Shown: positions 46,101 through 55,500 of the stretch, piece after piece
How positions within the stretch are numbered: the stretch's first letter is position 1
Layout of the letters: the number at the start of each line of letters is the position of its first letter
From: Saccharicrinis sp963663905
Lineage (GTDB): Bacteria; Bacteroidota; Bacteroidia; Bacteroidales; Marinilabiliaceae
DNA length: 64,000 nt
NCBI GenBank assembly: GCA_963663905.2
Contig: OY760657.1
Span: 868,001 to 932,000 of the forward strand
Direction: 5' to 3'
Program-made: the position numbers and the translations under genes
Notes under the pieces: model-generated
Databases searched by the model: none
What the model was told of the DNA's origin: nothing
The model's input: only the letters and a program-made list of their open reading frames with translations

Positions 46101-47229
46101 CAGTTCCAATCCATAAATTATTTTTGTCACCATTAAGAGCTGTAATGCAGTTGGATCCAATGCTATTTTCTCCAAAAGCCCTGTATCCATAATGGTTAAA
46201 TAATTCTTTTGATTCAGGAAACAGATATAATCCTTTTTGAAAAATCCCTAACCATATATTCCCAACATTATCTTCTGTAATAGAATGAATTTTACATTTC
46301 GAAAAGTCAAAGGACGAACTTCCGGGGTGCATCTTTTCAAGTAGCCCGGTTGTTGAATTCAGTTTTCTTAAACCTTTACCATCAGTTCCTACCCATAACC
46401 GTTTTTTAGAATCAAAAAGAAGTGATTTTACAGGAATGTCATTATCATCAGGATCATTTGATTTAATTGAGGTTAAGATCTGATTTTGTTTGTTAAATTG
46501 CAACAAGCCTGATTTAAGTGTTCCTATATATATATTGCCTTTATGGTCTTCGCATATATCAGTAATGTCATTACTAGGTAGGTTAAATGGTTTGGATTTA
46601 CTCTTTGAAAAAGTTTGAATTTCTTCTGTATTTAAGTTGTATGTACTAATGCCATTGTTATCTGATCCTATCCATAATACACCATCTGAATCAAGGAAAA
46701 GACATTCCAGATAAAAACTACATAAATTATGATTGAGGCGTGTAGAGTACCTGGCTCTTCCAACTGTATGATCAATCTTTATTAATCCGAATGCAGAAGT
46801 CGTAATCCAGATATCTCCGTTGGGTGCTTCGGTAATATCACTAACATAAGGATGGATTTGCTTATCGTTAATAAAGATTTTGATTTCGCTAAATGATTCT
46901 GTGTTATGATGGTATACCTGTAGTCCATTGATCTGTCCAATCCAGAAGTTTCCTTTACTATCTTCAAATAAAGAAGTCACAAAATTGGCTTTTAAACATG
47001 TACTATCGTTCTTTGATCCTTCAAATGCTTTGAATTTTATTCCATCAAAACGATTTAATCCATCTTCCGTAGCTACCCAAATAAATCCAATATGATCCTG
47101 ATAAACTTCATTGATTAAACTATTGCTCAAACCCTCATTATAATCAAAAAGCAATTTTTTTTGACCAGATGCAGAGCCTGAGAAGATGAATAAAAATAGT
47201 GCAATAAGTATTAAAAAGTGGGGGCGCAT
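43114..47229 (-). CDS. Hybrid two-component system regulator (HTCS) of the xylan PUL, about 1371 aa
   Basis: The start is set at the ATG read leftward from 47229, which gives the signal peptide MRPHFLILIALFLFIFSG. A longer form starting at 47271 adds 14 residues (numbers below use that form). Two propellers of Reg_prop repeats (FIWVATEDGLNRFDG, LWIGSDNNGI, LWVGTYGGL) precede a Y_Y_Y domain. A membrane helix lies at about 804-825, HisKA has His853 (ISHEIKTPL), and the ATPase has DTGNGL and GTGIGLNL. The receiver has Asp1168 (IISDIMMP) and the VKPF motif. AraC helices (ADGVGISRVHMHRKLKDL, AVGYTSLPHFSNSF) end the protein. It is divergent from GH3 and converges with the XylF-like gene, as expected for the xylan regulator. 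Confidence 0.93.
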   Translation of the reverse strand: MRPHFLILIALFLFIFSGSASGQKKLLFDYNEGLSNSLINEVYQDHIGFIWVATEDGLNRFDGIKFKAFEGSKNDSTCLKANFVTSLFEDSKGNFWIGQINGLQVYHHNTESFSEIKIFINDKQIHPYVSDITEAPNGDIWITTSAFGLIKIDHTVGRARYSTRLNHNLCSFYLECLFLDSDGVLWIGSDNNGISTYNLNTEEIQTFSKSKSKPFNLPSNDITDICEDHKGNIYIGTLKSGLLQFNKQNQILTSIKSNDPDDNDIPVKSLLFDSKKRLWVGTDGKGLRKLNSTTGLLEKMHPGSSSFDFSKCKIHSITEDNVGNIWLGIFQKGLYLFPESKELFNHYGYRAFGENSIGSNCITALNGDKNNLWIGTDGDGIYHMDWKSHNIKQINLENKKSKSEGNNVLSLYDSDDNYLWIGTFFNGLLKYNKKTGNLKTYKNDPTNPNSLINDKITAIRPLNNKELWLTTLGGGICRFNTENDIFQAGLNWPDSLNQLIPKWVNDIYVDQKHNVWIGTYDGLVYAQTHKNELKIYSTEDNFLPHNVVYCIVPDSNGNLWVGTYGGLVTVNLNTLESHIFSTKDGLSSNVICGILEDDNQQIWISTHNGLNRYNPDNSTFTTYFASDGLQANEFSRNAVFKTDDNKLLFGGINGISEVKKDYLNFKRTIRDVMLTDFKVLNNHIEIGQKTGRHTILNKSIVLADTVNLKEKDNVFSIGFSSVELANQSRISYEYKMEGFDENWNFSNSLNRSATYTNLKHGTYEFLVRGVDKKQYSEPRKLTIIIFPPWYKTNWAKILWIALAFAILYTITLFYKEKLLRLEAEKTNETKMQFFINISHEIKTPLTLIIDPLEKLLQKRNSEENQRLFKTMHLNANRIFRLVCQLLDVRKIDKGQLLFKFQKTNLLDFIKEVAQSYQLAAESKSITFNISSKNEDIEVWIDPLNFEKVILNLLSNAFKYTPNGGCIDININTISEGKKTSTTPTHAQIVITDTGNGLKKGDLEKIFDRFYQSQSNDNLNITGTGIGLNLSRSLVELHKGILYAQNRSDKPGAKFIIEIPLGSDHLPQEDLILEKNILPAPSLKLPVIEQVSIESNSVSKKPKSNYKLMVIDDEDEIRNYLIQELSSVYNVVACINGKEAFDQLQTIKPDLIISDIMMPEMDGITLCKKIKGNNDTSHIPVILLTALSKDEDKAQGIETGADMYLVKPFNSSFLKKTIANLLENRRKIYQQLALKGDSFNIENVKLKSHDEILMQKIMTIIKDNISDSNLNVEMLADGVGISRVHMHRKLKDLTNQSARDFIKNIRMKQAAYILSTKKLNISEVAYAVGYTSLPHFSNSFKAFYGISPKEYALNNDNVEYTNDAVSIDNINN

Positions 47230-47317
47230 AGCTCTATTTTGAATTCCGAAACTAAAGTAACAAAAATTCAAATTACTAAACCTTTTTTTACATTTTAAAT
47301 GGAGGATATTTAGTTAA

Positions 47318-47425
47318 TGTAACCTGTAATTAAGTATTTGTAACCTGCGTGTAAGTCAGGTAACATGTATGTAACAGCTTGTTACGTTATTGTCACCTCC
47401 AAAGATCCTGCTTCTGATACATTTG
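47318..47425 (+). promoter_or_regulatory. Xylan PUL promoter with phased GTAAC array
   Basis: TGTAACCTG occurs at 47318 and 47339. GTAAC cores lie at 47319, 47340, 47360 and 47371, and the reverse core GTTAC at 47381: spacings of 21, 20, 11 and 10 bases, all close to whole helical turns. TACATTTG (47418-47425) fits the -7 consensus, 37 bases after the last core. This is the likely landing pad of the divergent HTCS and perhaps of its AraC-type dimer. Confidence 0.6.
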
Positions 47426-47461
47426 TAATGTAAAGTTTTTATAAACTGTAAACCATTAGGG

Positions 47462-50110
47462 ATGCAACGAAAAAATCAAATTTCTTTTATAAATCTACTC
47501 TTATTAATTCTTGTTTGCGGATGTAATAAACCAAGAGTTTTTGAAGACACTTCATATTCATTTGAAGAAAGAGTGGATGCGTTGGTAAAAGAAATGACTT
47601 TAGAGGAAAAAGTCAGTCAGCTAAAATATAATGCTCCTGCAATACCCCGATTAAACATATCTGAATATAACTGGTGGAACGAGGCTTTACATGGAGTAGG
47701 ACGTTCAGGTATTGCTACTGTTTTTCCTCAGGCTATTGGTATGGCAGCAACATGGGATGAACCTCTTATGTACGGGATGGGTGATGTAGTCTCTGATGAA
47801 GCTCGTGCTAAATACAATAGATATATTAAAGAAAATAAGCATGGGATTTATCAGGGACTCACATTTTGGTCTCCTAATATTAATATTTTTCGTGATCCCC
47901 GATGGGGAAGAGGTATGGAAACTTTTGGTGAAGATCCGTACCTGACTTCAAAAATAGGAACTGCCTACATAAAAGGATTACAAGGTAATGATTCTACTTA
48001 TTTAAAACTGGTTGCTACAGCCAAGCATTTTGCTGTACATAGTGGTCCTGAGTTTGGCAGACATAGCTTTAATGCTGTGCCATCTCTTTATGATTACCAG
48101 GAAACTTATACTCCTCAATTTAAAGATGCTGTAATAAACGGTCATGTATATTCAGTAATGTGTGCATACAATCGCTTAAATGGAATGCCGTGTTGTGGTA
48201 ATAAAGAGTTAACTTCTTTATTACGCTATGTTTGGAACTTCAATGGGTATATTGTTTCAGATTGTGGAGCGATTAAAGATTTTTATGCTCAGGATGCTCA
48301 TGAAATTGTTAATACAAAAGCTGAAGCTGCAGCCATTGCTTTACAGGCCGGAACAGACTTGAATTGTGGTGATTCATACGAAGATTTATTAGAAGCATTG
48401 AAAATAGGATATTTAACAGAAGCTGATATTGATGTTTCTGTTAAAAGATTGATGTTAGCCAGGATGAAACTGGGAATGTTTGATCCTGAAGAAAAGGTTC
48501 CTTACAATTCCATATCTCCTGATATAGTTGATAGTAAAGAACATCAGCAAATTGCTCTTGATGCTGCACATAAATCCATTGTTTTATTAAAGAATGATGG
48601 CGAAACATTACCCTTAACGAAGAATATAAAAAAGCTTGCTGTTATTGGGCCTAATGCAGATCATATAGAATCGTTGCTGGGTAATTACAATGGTTATCCC
48701 TCTAACCCAATTACTCCGTTATCTGGTTTCGAGAATAAATTACCTAATACCAAAATTTCTTACTCATTAGGTTGCTCTCATGCAGATGGATTACCATACA
48801 TGTCAGCGATTCCAAGCCAAAATTTATATACAGATACAACGATAAAACAGAATGGCCTGATGGCCGAATATTATAATGATTCGATTAATGGAAAACCTTT
48901 ATTACAAAGAATAGATACTAATATTGATTTTAAGTGGATTAATGATGCTCTGTCAAAAGAAATTAAAAAAGAAAAGTTCGCAGTTAGATGGAAAGGAGTC
49001 ATCGTTCCGGAAATTGATGGTGAATACAGCATTGGCATTGAAGGATTAAATAAAATTGCTTTATGGATAAATGATGAACTTCAGTGTGAATACCATAGTG
49101 TTCATCATCCTGTACGAAAGTATGAAAAGGTAAATTTAAAAGCAGGGGAAAAGTATTCCATTTGTATAGAATACAAACAAAATCAATCAGAATATCCTAT
49201 GGCTCGTTTGTTATGGGAAACTCCTCATGAAAACCTTATTCAACAAGCTATTGAAAAAGCAAAAGATGCAGATGTAGTTATTTTATGTATGGGTTTGAGT
49301 CCTCTATTAGAAGGTGAGGAAATGGAGGTGGAAGTTGATGGATTTAGAGGTGGAGATCGTGTTAGTATTGAACTGCCAAAAGTTCAGCAGAATCTCATAA
49401 GAGAAATAATGAAGTTAGGAAAGCCTAGCGTTCTTGTTTTGCTAAATGGTAGTGCACTTGCAATAAACTGGGAAAAAGAGAATGTGCCAGCTATTGTTGA
49501 AGCCTGGTATCCCGGACAAGCAGGAGGAAAAGCTATTGCTGATGTTTTGTTTGGAGATTACAATCCTGCTGGAAGATTACCGATTACATTCTATAAATCA
49601 GTAGATCAATTGCCTGATTTTAAGAATTACAATATGGAAGGCCGTACTTACAGGTATTTTAAAGATGCAGCATTATTCGAATTCGGTTACGGATTAAGTT
49701 ATAGCAGGTTTGAATACTCAAATATCATTACTCCTGATCATATTACTGCAGGTGAAATATTTCATGTTCAGGTGGATGTGAAAAATATAAGTGAAGTTGA
49801 TGGTGATGAAGTTGTACAGTTATACATTTCACATCCATTCTTTAATAATAAAAAAGCCATAAGAAGCTTAAAAGGTTTTATGCGCATTCATATAAAAGCT
49901 GGAGAATCCCAAACCGTGTCATTTGAATTAAGCCCTCAGGATATTGCAATATTAAATCCGGATAACAAATATATCATTGAAGGATCTCCGGTGGAAATTT
50001 CATTAGGAGGATGCCAACCTAATAAAACGGCAGTTAAAAATAAACAAGTCATAAAAACTCAGATTATCCCCAAACTTGAAAATAATGAAGTTTATGTTTT
50101 GAATGATTGA
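47462..50110 (+). CDS. GH3 beta-xylosidase/beta-glucosidase lipoprotein with PA14 insert, 882 aa
   Basis: The lipobox LILVCGC gives Cys21. The barrel has the xylosidase-type wording WNEALHGVGR, FPQAIGMAATWDE, FWSPNINIFRDPRWGRG and ETFGEDPYLTS. The nucleophile is Asp267 in YIVSDCGAI. The C-terminal domain is interrupted by a PA14 module at about residues 463-585 (LMAEYYNDSINGKPL, YSIGIEGLNKIALWIND), then carries GEEMEVEVDGFRGGDR with the acid/base Glu region and ends in an Fn3 domain. In the xylan PUL it most likely releases xylose from xylo-oligosaccharides. It is the first gene after the GTAAC promoter and is followed after 57 bases by GH10. Confidence 0.92.
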   Translation: MQRKNQISFINLLLLILVCGCNKPRVFEDTSYSFEERVDALVKEMTLEEKVSQLKYNAPAIPRLNISEYNWWNEALHGVGRSGIATVFPQAIGMAATWDEPLMYGMGDVVSDEARAKYNRYIKENKHGIYQGLTFWSPNINIFRDPRWGRGMETFGEDPYLTSKIGTAYIKGLQGNDSTYLKLVATAKHFAVHSGPEFGRHSFNAVPSLYDYQETYTPQFKDAVINGHVYSVMCAYNRLNGMPCCGNKELTSLLRYVWNFNGYIVSDCGAIKDFYAQDAHEIVNTKAEAAAIALQAGTDLNCGDSYEDLLEALKIGYLTEADIDVSVKRLMLARMKLGMFDPEEKVPYNSISPDIVDSKEHQQIALDAAHKSIVLLKNDGETLPLTKNIKKLAVIGPNADHIESLLGNYNGYPSNPITPLSGFENKLPNTKISYSLGCSHADGLPYMSAIPSQNLYTDTTIKQNGLMAEYYNDSINGKPLLQRIDTNIDFKWINDALSKEIKKEKFAVRWKGVIVPEIDGEYSIGIEGLNKIALWINDELQCEYHSVHHPVRKYEKVNLKAGEKYSICIEYKQNQSEYPMARLLWETPHENLIQQAIEKAKDADVVILCMGLSPLLEGEEMEVEVDGFRGGDRVSIELPKVQQNLIREIMKLGKPSVLVLLNGSALAINWEKENVPAIVEAWYPGQAGGKAIADVLFGDYNPAGRLPITFYKSVDQLPDFKNYNMEGRTYRYFKDAALFEFGYGLSYSRFEYSNIITPDHITAGEIFHVQVDVKNISEVDGDEVVQLYISHPFFNNKKAIRSLKGFMRIHIKAGESQTVSFELSPQDIAILNPDNKYIIEGSPVEISLGGCQPNKTAVKNKQVIKTQIIPKLENNEVYVLND

Positions 50111-50167
50111 ATTGAAATCGTAGTAAGATAAAATTAAAAATAGGAATAGAAGTTAACACTAATAAAA

Positions 50168-51310
50168 ATGCGCAAAAAACAACAAATAGTAATATTTACA
50201 GTATTCTTAATTCTGAACATCATTGTATTCTCTTGTCAGATAAAAAAGCAACAGGAAAATCTTTCCTTAAAAAGTGCCTTAAAAGGTAAGTTTTTGATTG
50301 GTACAGCAATGAATAAGGAACAAATACAAGATGAAGATCCTGATGCTGTAGAGGTAATTTTAAAACATTTTAGTTCTGTTGTTGCTGAGAATTGTATGAA
50401 GAGTGAGAGAATTCATCCTAAGGAAGATGAATATAACTTTAGTTTAGCTGATCAATTTGTTGATTTTGGAAAGGCTAACAACATGTTTATCATTGGACAT
50501 ACCTTAATCTGGCATTCTCAGTTAGCAGACTGGTTTTGTGTAGATGAAAATGGAAACAATGTATCCAGAGAGATTTTGATTAGCAGAATGAAGAATCATA
50601 TCAGCACTGTTGTAGGCCGATATAAAGGACGTGTTAAAGGTTGGGATGTGGTTAATGAGGCTGTATTGGATGATGGTTCTTTACGTAAAAGCAAATTTTA
50701 TAATATTATAGGAGAAGACTATATCAAGCTTGCATTTCAGTTTGCACATGAGGCTGACCCTGAAGCAGAATTATATTACAATGACTACTCCATGTCTAAT
50801 GAAGCTAAGCGCAATGGAGTAGTTGCGTTGGTTAAATCACTTCAAAAAGAAGGTGTTCAGGTTGATGGAATTGGAATGCAGGCGCATTGTACTATTAATT
50901 ACCCCCCGATTTCAGAGTTTGAGAAGAGTATTGAAGCCTTTTCTTCTTTAGGTGTTAAGGTTATGATTACCGAATTGGATATTTCTGCTATTCCTTCACC
51001 ATTTGAAATTGAAGGTGCAGATGTGGCTAGCCGTTTTGATTATAAAGAAAGCATGGATCCATATAAAAACGGAATGCCGGATTCTATTGAAGTTGTTTTC
51101 AATAAGCGATATATGGATTTCTTCAATCTGTTTTTTAAACATAGAGATAAAATTTCCAGGGTAACAGTTTGGGGTGTTAACGATGGTCAGACCTGGAGAA
51201 ACTATTGGCCTATACCCGGAAGAACAGATTATCCATTGTTGTTTGATCGACAAAATAAACCCAAGTCAGTTGTAAACGAAATTATAAAGGCTGCAAATGC
51301 CATTGAATAA
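50168..51310 (+). CDS. GH10 endo-1,4-beta-xylanase lipoprotein, 380 aa
   Basis: The lipobox gives Cys23 (IIVFSC). A single GH10 barrel with HTLIWHSQL, acid/base Glu164 in WDVVNEAV, YNDYS, GIGMQAHC and nucleophile Glu269 in MITELDIS. The full set of GH10 residues is present, with no added carbohydrate-binding module. The length is usual for a bare periplasmic GH10. It probably trims imported xylo-oligosaccharides, while the larger GH10 at 58789 acts at the surface. It lies between GH3 and GH43 in one operon. Confidence 0.95.
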   Translation: MRKKQQIVIFTVFLILNIIVFSCQIKKQQENLSLKSALKGKFLIGTAMNKEQIQDEDPDAVEVILKHFSSVVAENCMKSERIHPKEDEYNFSLADQFVDFGKANNMFIIGHTLIWHSQLADWFCVDENGNNVSREILISRMKNHISTVVGRYKGRVKGWDVVNEAVLDDGSLRKSKFYNIIGEDYIKLAFQFAHEADPEAELYYNDYSMSNEAKRNGVVALVKSLQKEGVQVDGIGMQAHCTINYPPISEFEKSIEAFSSLGVKVMITELDISAIPSPFEIEGADVASRFDYKESMDPYKNGMPDSIEVVFNKRYMDFFNLFFKHRDKISRVTVWGVNDGQTWRNYWPIPGRTDYPLLFDRQNKPKSVVNEIIKAANAIE

Positions 51311-51336
51311 AATACGATCAGTCTAAAAAAAATCTA

Positions 51337-52308
51337 ATGAAAATGAAAAAAGAAAGATATTTAGTTAACGACCTGTACACAGCTGATCCCGCCGCACATG
51401 TATTTAATGGTAAGCTTTATATCTATCCATCTCATGATGTTGAATCCGGAATACCTGAGAATGACAATGGTGATCATTTCGATATGAAAGATTATCATGT
51501 TTTTTCGATGGAAGATATGGAAGGTGAAGTTACAGATCATGGTGTTGTGTTGGATGTTAAGGATGTACCATGGGCAAGCAGACAGATGTGGGATACTGAT
51601 GTTGCTAAAAAAGATGGAAAGTACTATATGTATTTTCCTGCAAAAGATAGGAATGATGTATTTCATATTGGGGTAGCAGTAAGTAATATGCCAGAAGGTC
51701 CATTTTTACCCGAAGCGTATCCTATGAGAGGCAGTTATAGTATTGATCCATGTGTATTCGATAATGGAAACGGAGAGTACTTCATGTATTTTGGTGGATT
51801 ATGGGGAGGGCAACTTCAACGATACCGAAATAATAAAGCTATAGAATGCGGACAAGAACCTTCAGATCATGAACCGGCATTATGTCCTAAAGTAGTGAGA
51901 CTTTCGGATAATATGTTAGAATTTGATCATGACCCCCGAGACTTATTAATTGTTGATCAAGACGGTACTCCATTAAAAGCAGGAGACCATGATCGAAGGT
52001 TCTTTGAAGCATCATGGATGCATAAGTATAAGGGTAAATATTATTTTTCTTATTCAACAGGAGATACCCATTTGCTGTGTTATGCAATAGGTGATGATCC
52101 TTACGGTCCGTTTACTTATCAGGGAGTTATTCTTACTCCGGTAGTAGGTTGGACAACTCATCATTCGATTGTTGAATTTAAAGGGAAATGGTATTTATTT
52201 CATCATGACTGTGTTCCTTCAGGAGGTAAAACCTGGTTAAGAAGCCTGAAGGTAACTGAACTTGAATATAATGAAGATGGTACTATCAAAACTATTCAGG
52301 GATGTTAG
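51337..52308 (+). CDS. GH43 beta-xylosidase/alpha-L-arabinofuranosidase-type enzyme, 323 aa
   Basis: A compact five-bladed propeller. The three acidic catalytic positions are visible: Asp in TADPAAHVFNGKLY, Asp in SIDPCVFDNGNG, and Glu in FFEASWMHKYKGKYYFSYS. No signal peptide or lipobox can be seen at the N-terminus, so it may be cytoplasmic, acting on short oligomers brought in by the GPH symporter. It is 26 bases after GH10 in the operon. It belongs to the single-domain GH43 type active on xylosyl or arabinosyl linkages; which sugar is removed is not clear. Confidence 0.9.
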   Translation: MKMKKERYLVNDLYTADPAAHVFNGKLYIYPSHDVESGIPENDNGDHFDMKDYHVFSMEDMEGEVTDHGVVLDVKDVPWASRQMWDTDVAKKDGKYYMYFPAKDRNDVFHIGVAVSNMPEGPFLPEAYPMRGSYSIDPCVFDNGNGEYFMYFGGLWGGQLQRYRNNKAIECGQEPSDHEPALCPKVVRLSDNMLEFDHDPRDLLIVDQDGTPLKAGDHDRRFFEASWMHKYKGKYYFSYSTGDTHLLCYAIGDDPYGPFTYQGVILTPVVGWTTHHSIVEFKGKWYLFHHDCVPSGGKTWLRSLKVTELEYNEDGTIKTIQGC

Positions 52309-52364
52309 TCTAATCTAAATTATAATATATCTATTAAATCAAAATATAAACTCCCGGAACCAGC

Positions 52365-52404
52365 CTTTAAGAATTATTATCTCTCATAAGTTTAATTCTT
52401 AAAG
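52365..52404 (+). repeat. 12 bp inverted repeat before susC
   Basis: Perfect arms CTTTAAGAATTA (52365-52376) and TAATTCTTAAAG (52393-52404) with a 16-base loop, in the 226 bases between GH43 and the chosen susC start. No T tract follows, so an operator, RNA processing hairpin or attenuator fits better than a terminator. Confidence 0.5.
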
Positions 52405-52534
52405 ATGGATTCCATTCTAAAAGCTAAAACAAATTTATTAACACATGAAACGAGCCATGAGAGAAAGTTCTCATATGAGAAAGATTATTTTTGGGCGAGT
52501 TCCATGCGACAACAGAAAAACAAATTTTAATCGC

Positions 52535-55500
52535 ATGAAAAGAATCTACAAACTACATCGGAGAGGTATTTTTTTACTTTTCCTAATGATTTCTGTGCCG
52601 TTGCTGTCAATGGCGCAGAATATTGAAGTTACAGGTAAGGTGATTGATTCAAGTGGTAGTCCTTTACCTGGTGTAAATATTATTATTGTAGGAACTACAA
52701 ATGGTACAATTACTGACTTTGAAGGTAATTACCATTTAACGGTTCCTAAAGGAAGTCAGTTAACCTATAATTTTATTGGTTTTACTTCTAAAACAGTAAC
52801 CATTTCTGATCAAACAGTTGTTAACGTAACTCTTATAGAGGATATGGCAAAACTTGATGAAGTTGTGGTTGTGGGTTACGGACAAATGAAACGTACCGAT
52901 TTAACCGGATCTGTTGTTTCTGTGTCCAGTGATGCTATTGAAAAAACAGTTTCTACCTCAATCGACCAGGTTTTACAAGGACGTGCAGCCGGGGTTCAGG
53001 TTCAGCAAAACAGTGGTGCACCGGGAGCCAGTACTTCTATTCGTATCAGGGGTATTAATTCATTAAACAGTTCAAACGAACCAATTATTGTTATTGACGG
53101 AGTTATTATTGATGCTTCTACAGAATCAGAAACATCAAATGCACTTTCTTCAATAAACCCTTCTGACATTGTTTCAATGGACATTCTTAAAGATGCATCT
53201 GCAACAGCGATCTATGGATCTAAAGGAGCTAATGGTGTTATTATTATTGTAACCAAAAAGGGAAAAAAGGGAGAAGCCCGAATTACTTACGATGGTTATA
53301 TGGGATGGCAGGAAATGCCTAAAAAGTTAGATCTTCTTAATCTGAGAGAGTATGCTACCCTTAAGAATACCAAAGCAGAGATGGGTATTCTGGAGTACGA
53401 TGACAATTTTGTAAGAGCAGATTTATTAGGAGAAGGTACTGATTGGCAGGAAGAACTTTTTTCAAAAGCCATGATGCAGAACCATAACCTGTCAGTTTCA
53501 GGTGGATCTGAAAAAAGTACTTATGCTTTAGGTGCTGGATATTTAGAGCAGGATGGTATAGCGGTTGGATCAAGCTTCGACAGAATCAGCTTACGCGGAA
53601 CTTTTGATTCGCAGGTAAAAAGTTACCTAAAAGCAGGTGTTAACTTCAACTTCAGTAATTCGGAGCAAAATACAACGGTATCCGACGACAATTTGATTGC
53701 AACAGCTTTAAAACAAACACCAAACGTTGCAGTTCGTAATGCCGACGGTAGTTTCGACGGTCCTGATACCGATATGTATGTACAATCAAACCCAGTTGGT
53801 TTAGCAATGCTAAAAGAAAACAGAAATGAAAAAATGGGTATTCGTGCCAATACTTATTTAGAAGCTGAGATTATAGAAGGTTTAACTTTTAAAACAGATG
53901 TTTCTATTAACTATGGTATTACTAACGGATATAAGTTCACTCCAACATATACTTTCGGAGCTATTGAAAATACAGTAAGTGAAAGTTCAAAAGCTAAATC
54001 ATACAGTAAATATTATAGCTGGAGAAACATATTAACATATACTAATTCGTTTGGGAATCATGATGTGAATGTAATGTTAGGTCAGGAGATGCAGGAATCT
54101 AAATGGGAATATTTATATGCTTACCGTTCTGGTTTCTTAACTAATGGGGCTACTGATCTGGCTTTAGGAGATGCATCTACAGCAACAAACACAAGTTCAA
54201 GTGGTGGTAGTTCTATCAGCTCAGTGTTTGGTCGTTTATTCTATTCTTTTAACGATAAATACCTTTTAACATCGACCTTGCGTTACGATGGTTCTTCAAA
54301 ATTTTCCGAAGATAACAGATGGGGACTTTTCCCTTCGGCAGCTTTAGCCTGGAAAGTTTCTAATGAAGGCTTTTTAAAAGATAATGCTGTTATTAACAAT
54401 CTAAAACTTCGTTTAGGATGGGGTGCTGTAGGTAACGAAAACTTAAGTAGTACAGCTTATGCCTATACATCTACCTATGCATCGGTTGCAACAGCCAGTT
54501 GGGGAACTGCATTAATTGCTGATAACACTGCTAACCCTGATTTGGAATGGGAAACAACTTATTCAAGCAACATTGGTTTTGATTTGAATTTATTCCAAAA
54601 TCGTATTGAGTTTATCGCCGATGTTTATTACAAAAAGACAAAGAATCTGTTATTGGAGTTACCTCTTCCTGCTTACGTGGGAACATCAGGACAGGGTTCC
54701 ACTTCTGCTCCTTGGGTAAATATTGGATCTCTTGAAAACAAAGGTCTTGAATTGACTTTAAATACTGTAAACGTTGATAAAGGAAGCTTTATGTGGCGTT
54801 CGAACTTTGTTTTCTCTTTAAATCGCAATAAAGTTCTTTCATTAAATACTGAAAGTAGTATCCTGAATAAAACACTTTCTCAGGGATCGGAAACTACAGT
54901 TGTAACACGTACAGCAGTGGGTGAGCCTATCGGTCAGTTTTATGGCTATAAGGTGATTGGTCGTTTCGAAGATGCAACAGATTTCTATTATAAAGATGCG
55001 GATGGAAATGTGGTTCCAACAGCTATCCCAAGTGATATGTCAATTGGTGAAAACAGCATCTGGATTGGTGACTATATTTTTGAAGATATCAATAAAGATG
55101 GTGTTATTGATGAAGAAGACCGTACTTTTATTGGTGATCCTTCACCTGACTTTACATTTGGTATTGGTAATACCTTTAGCTATAAAGGTTTTGATTTAAA
55201 TATTTATTTAACCGGATCTTATGGAAACGAAGTGGTGAACTATCAACGTCGTTGGTTAGAGAATCCTCGCGAAAGTACAAACTTATTGAAGAAGGCTTTA
55301 GGTTATGCACAACTTGATTTAATCAATGCAGATGGCCCTAACGACTATCGTAATGTATATATTTCAGGAGGCGATGCTGATATGTGTCGTTTATCAACAG
55401 GATCTTCAACATACAACTACAGATATAGTGATAAGTTCGTTGAAGATGGTTCTTACCTGCGTATTCAAAACATTTCATTAGCATACAATCTGCCAAAAAA

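Noticed and set aside
52445..52534. N-terminal extension of the xylan SusC from ATG 52445
   Set aside because: The extra 30 residues are basic and polar and would precede a standard signal peptide; kept only as an alternative start.
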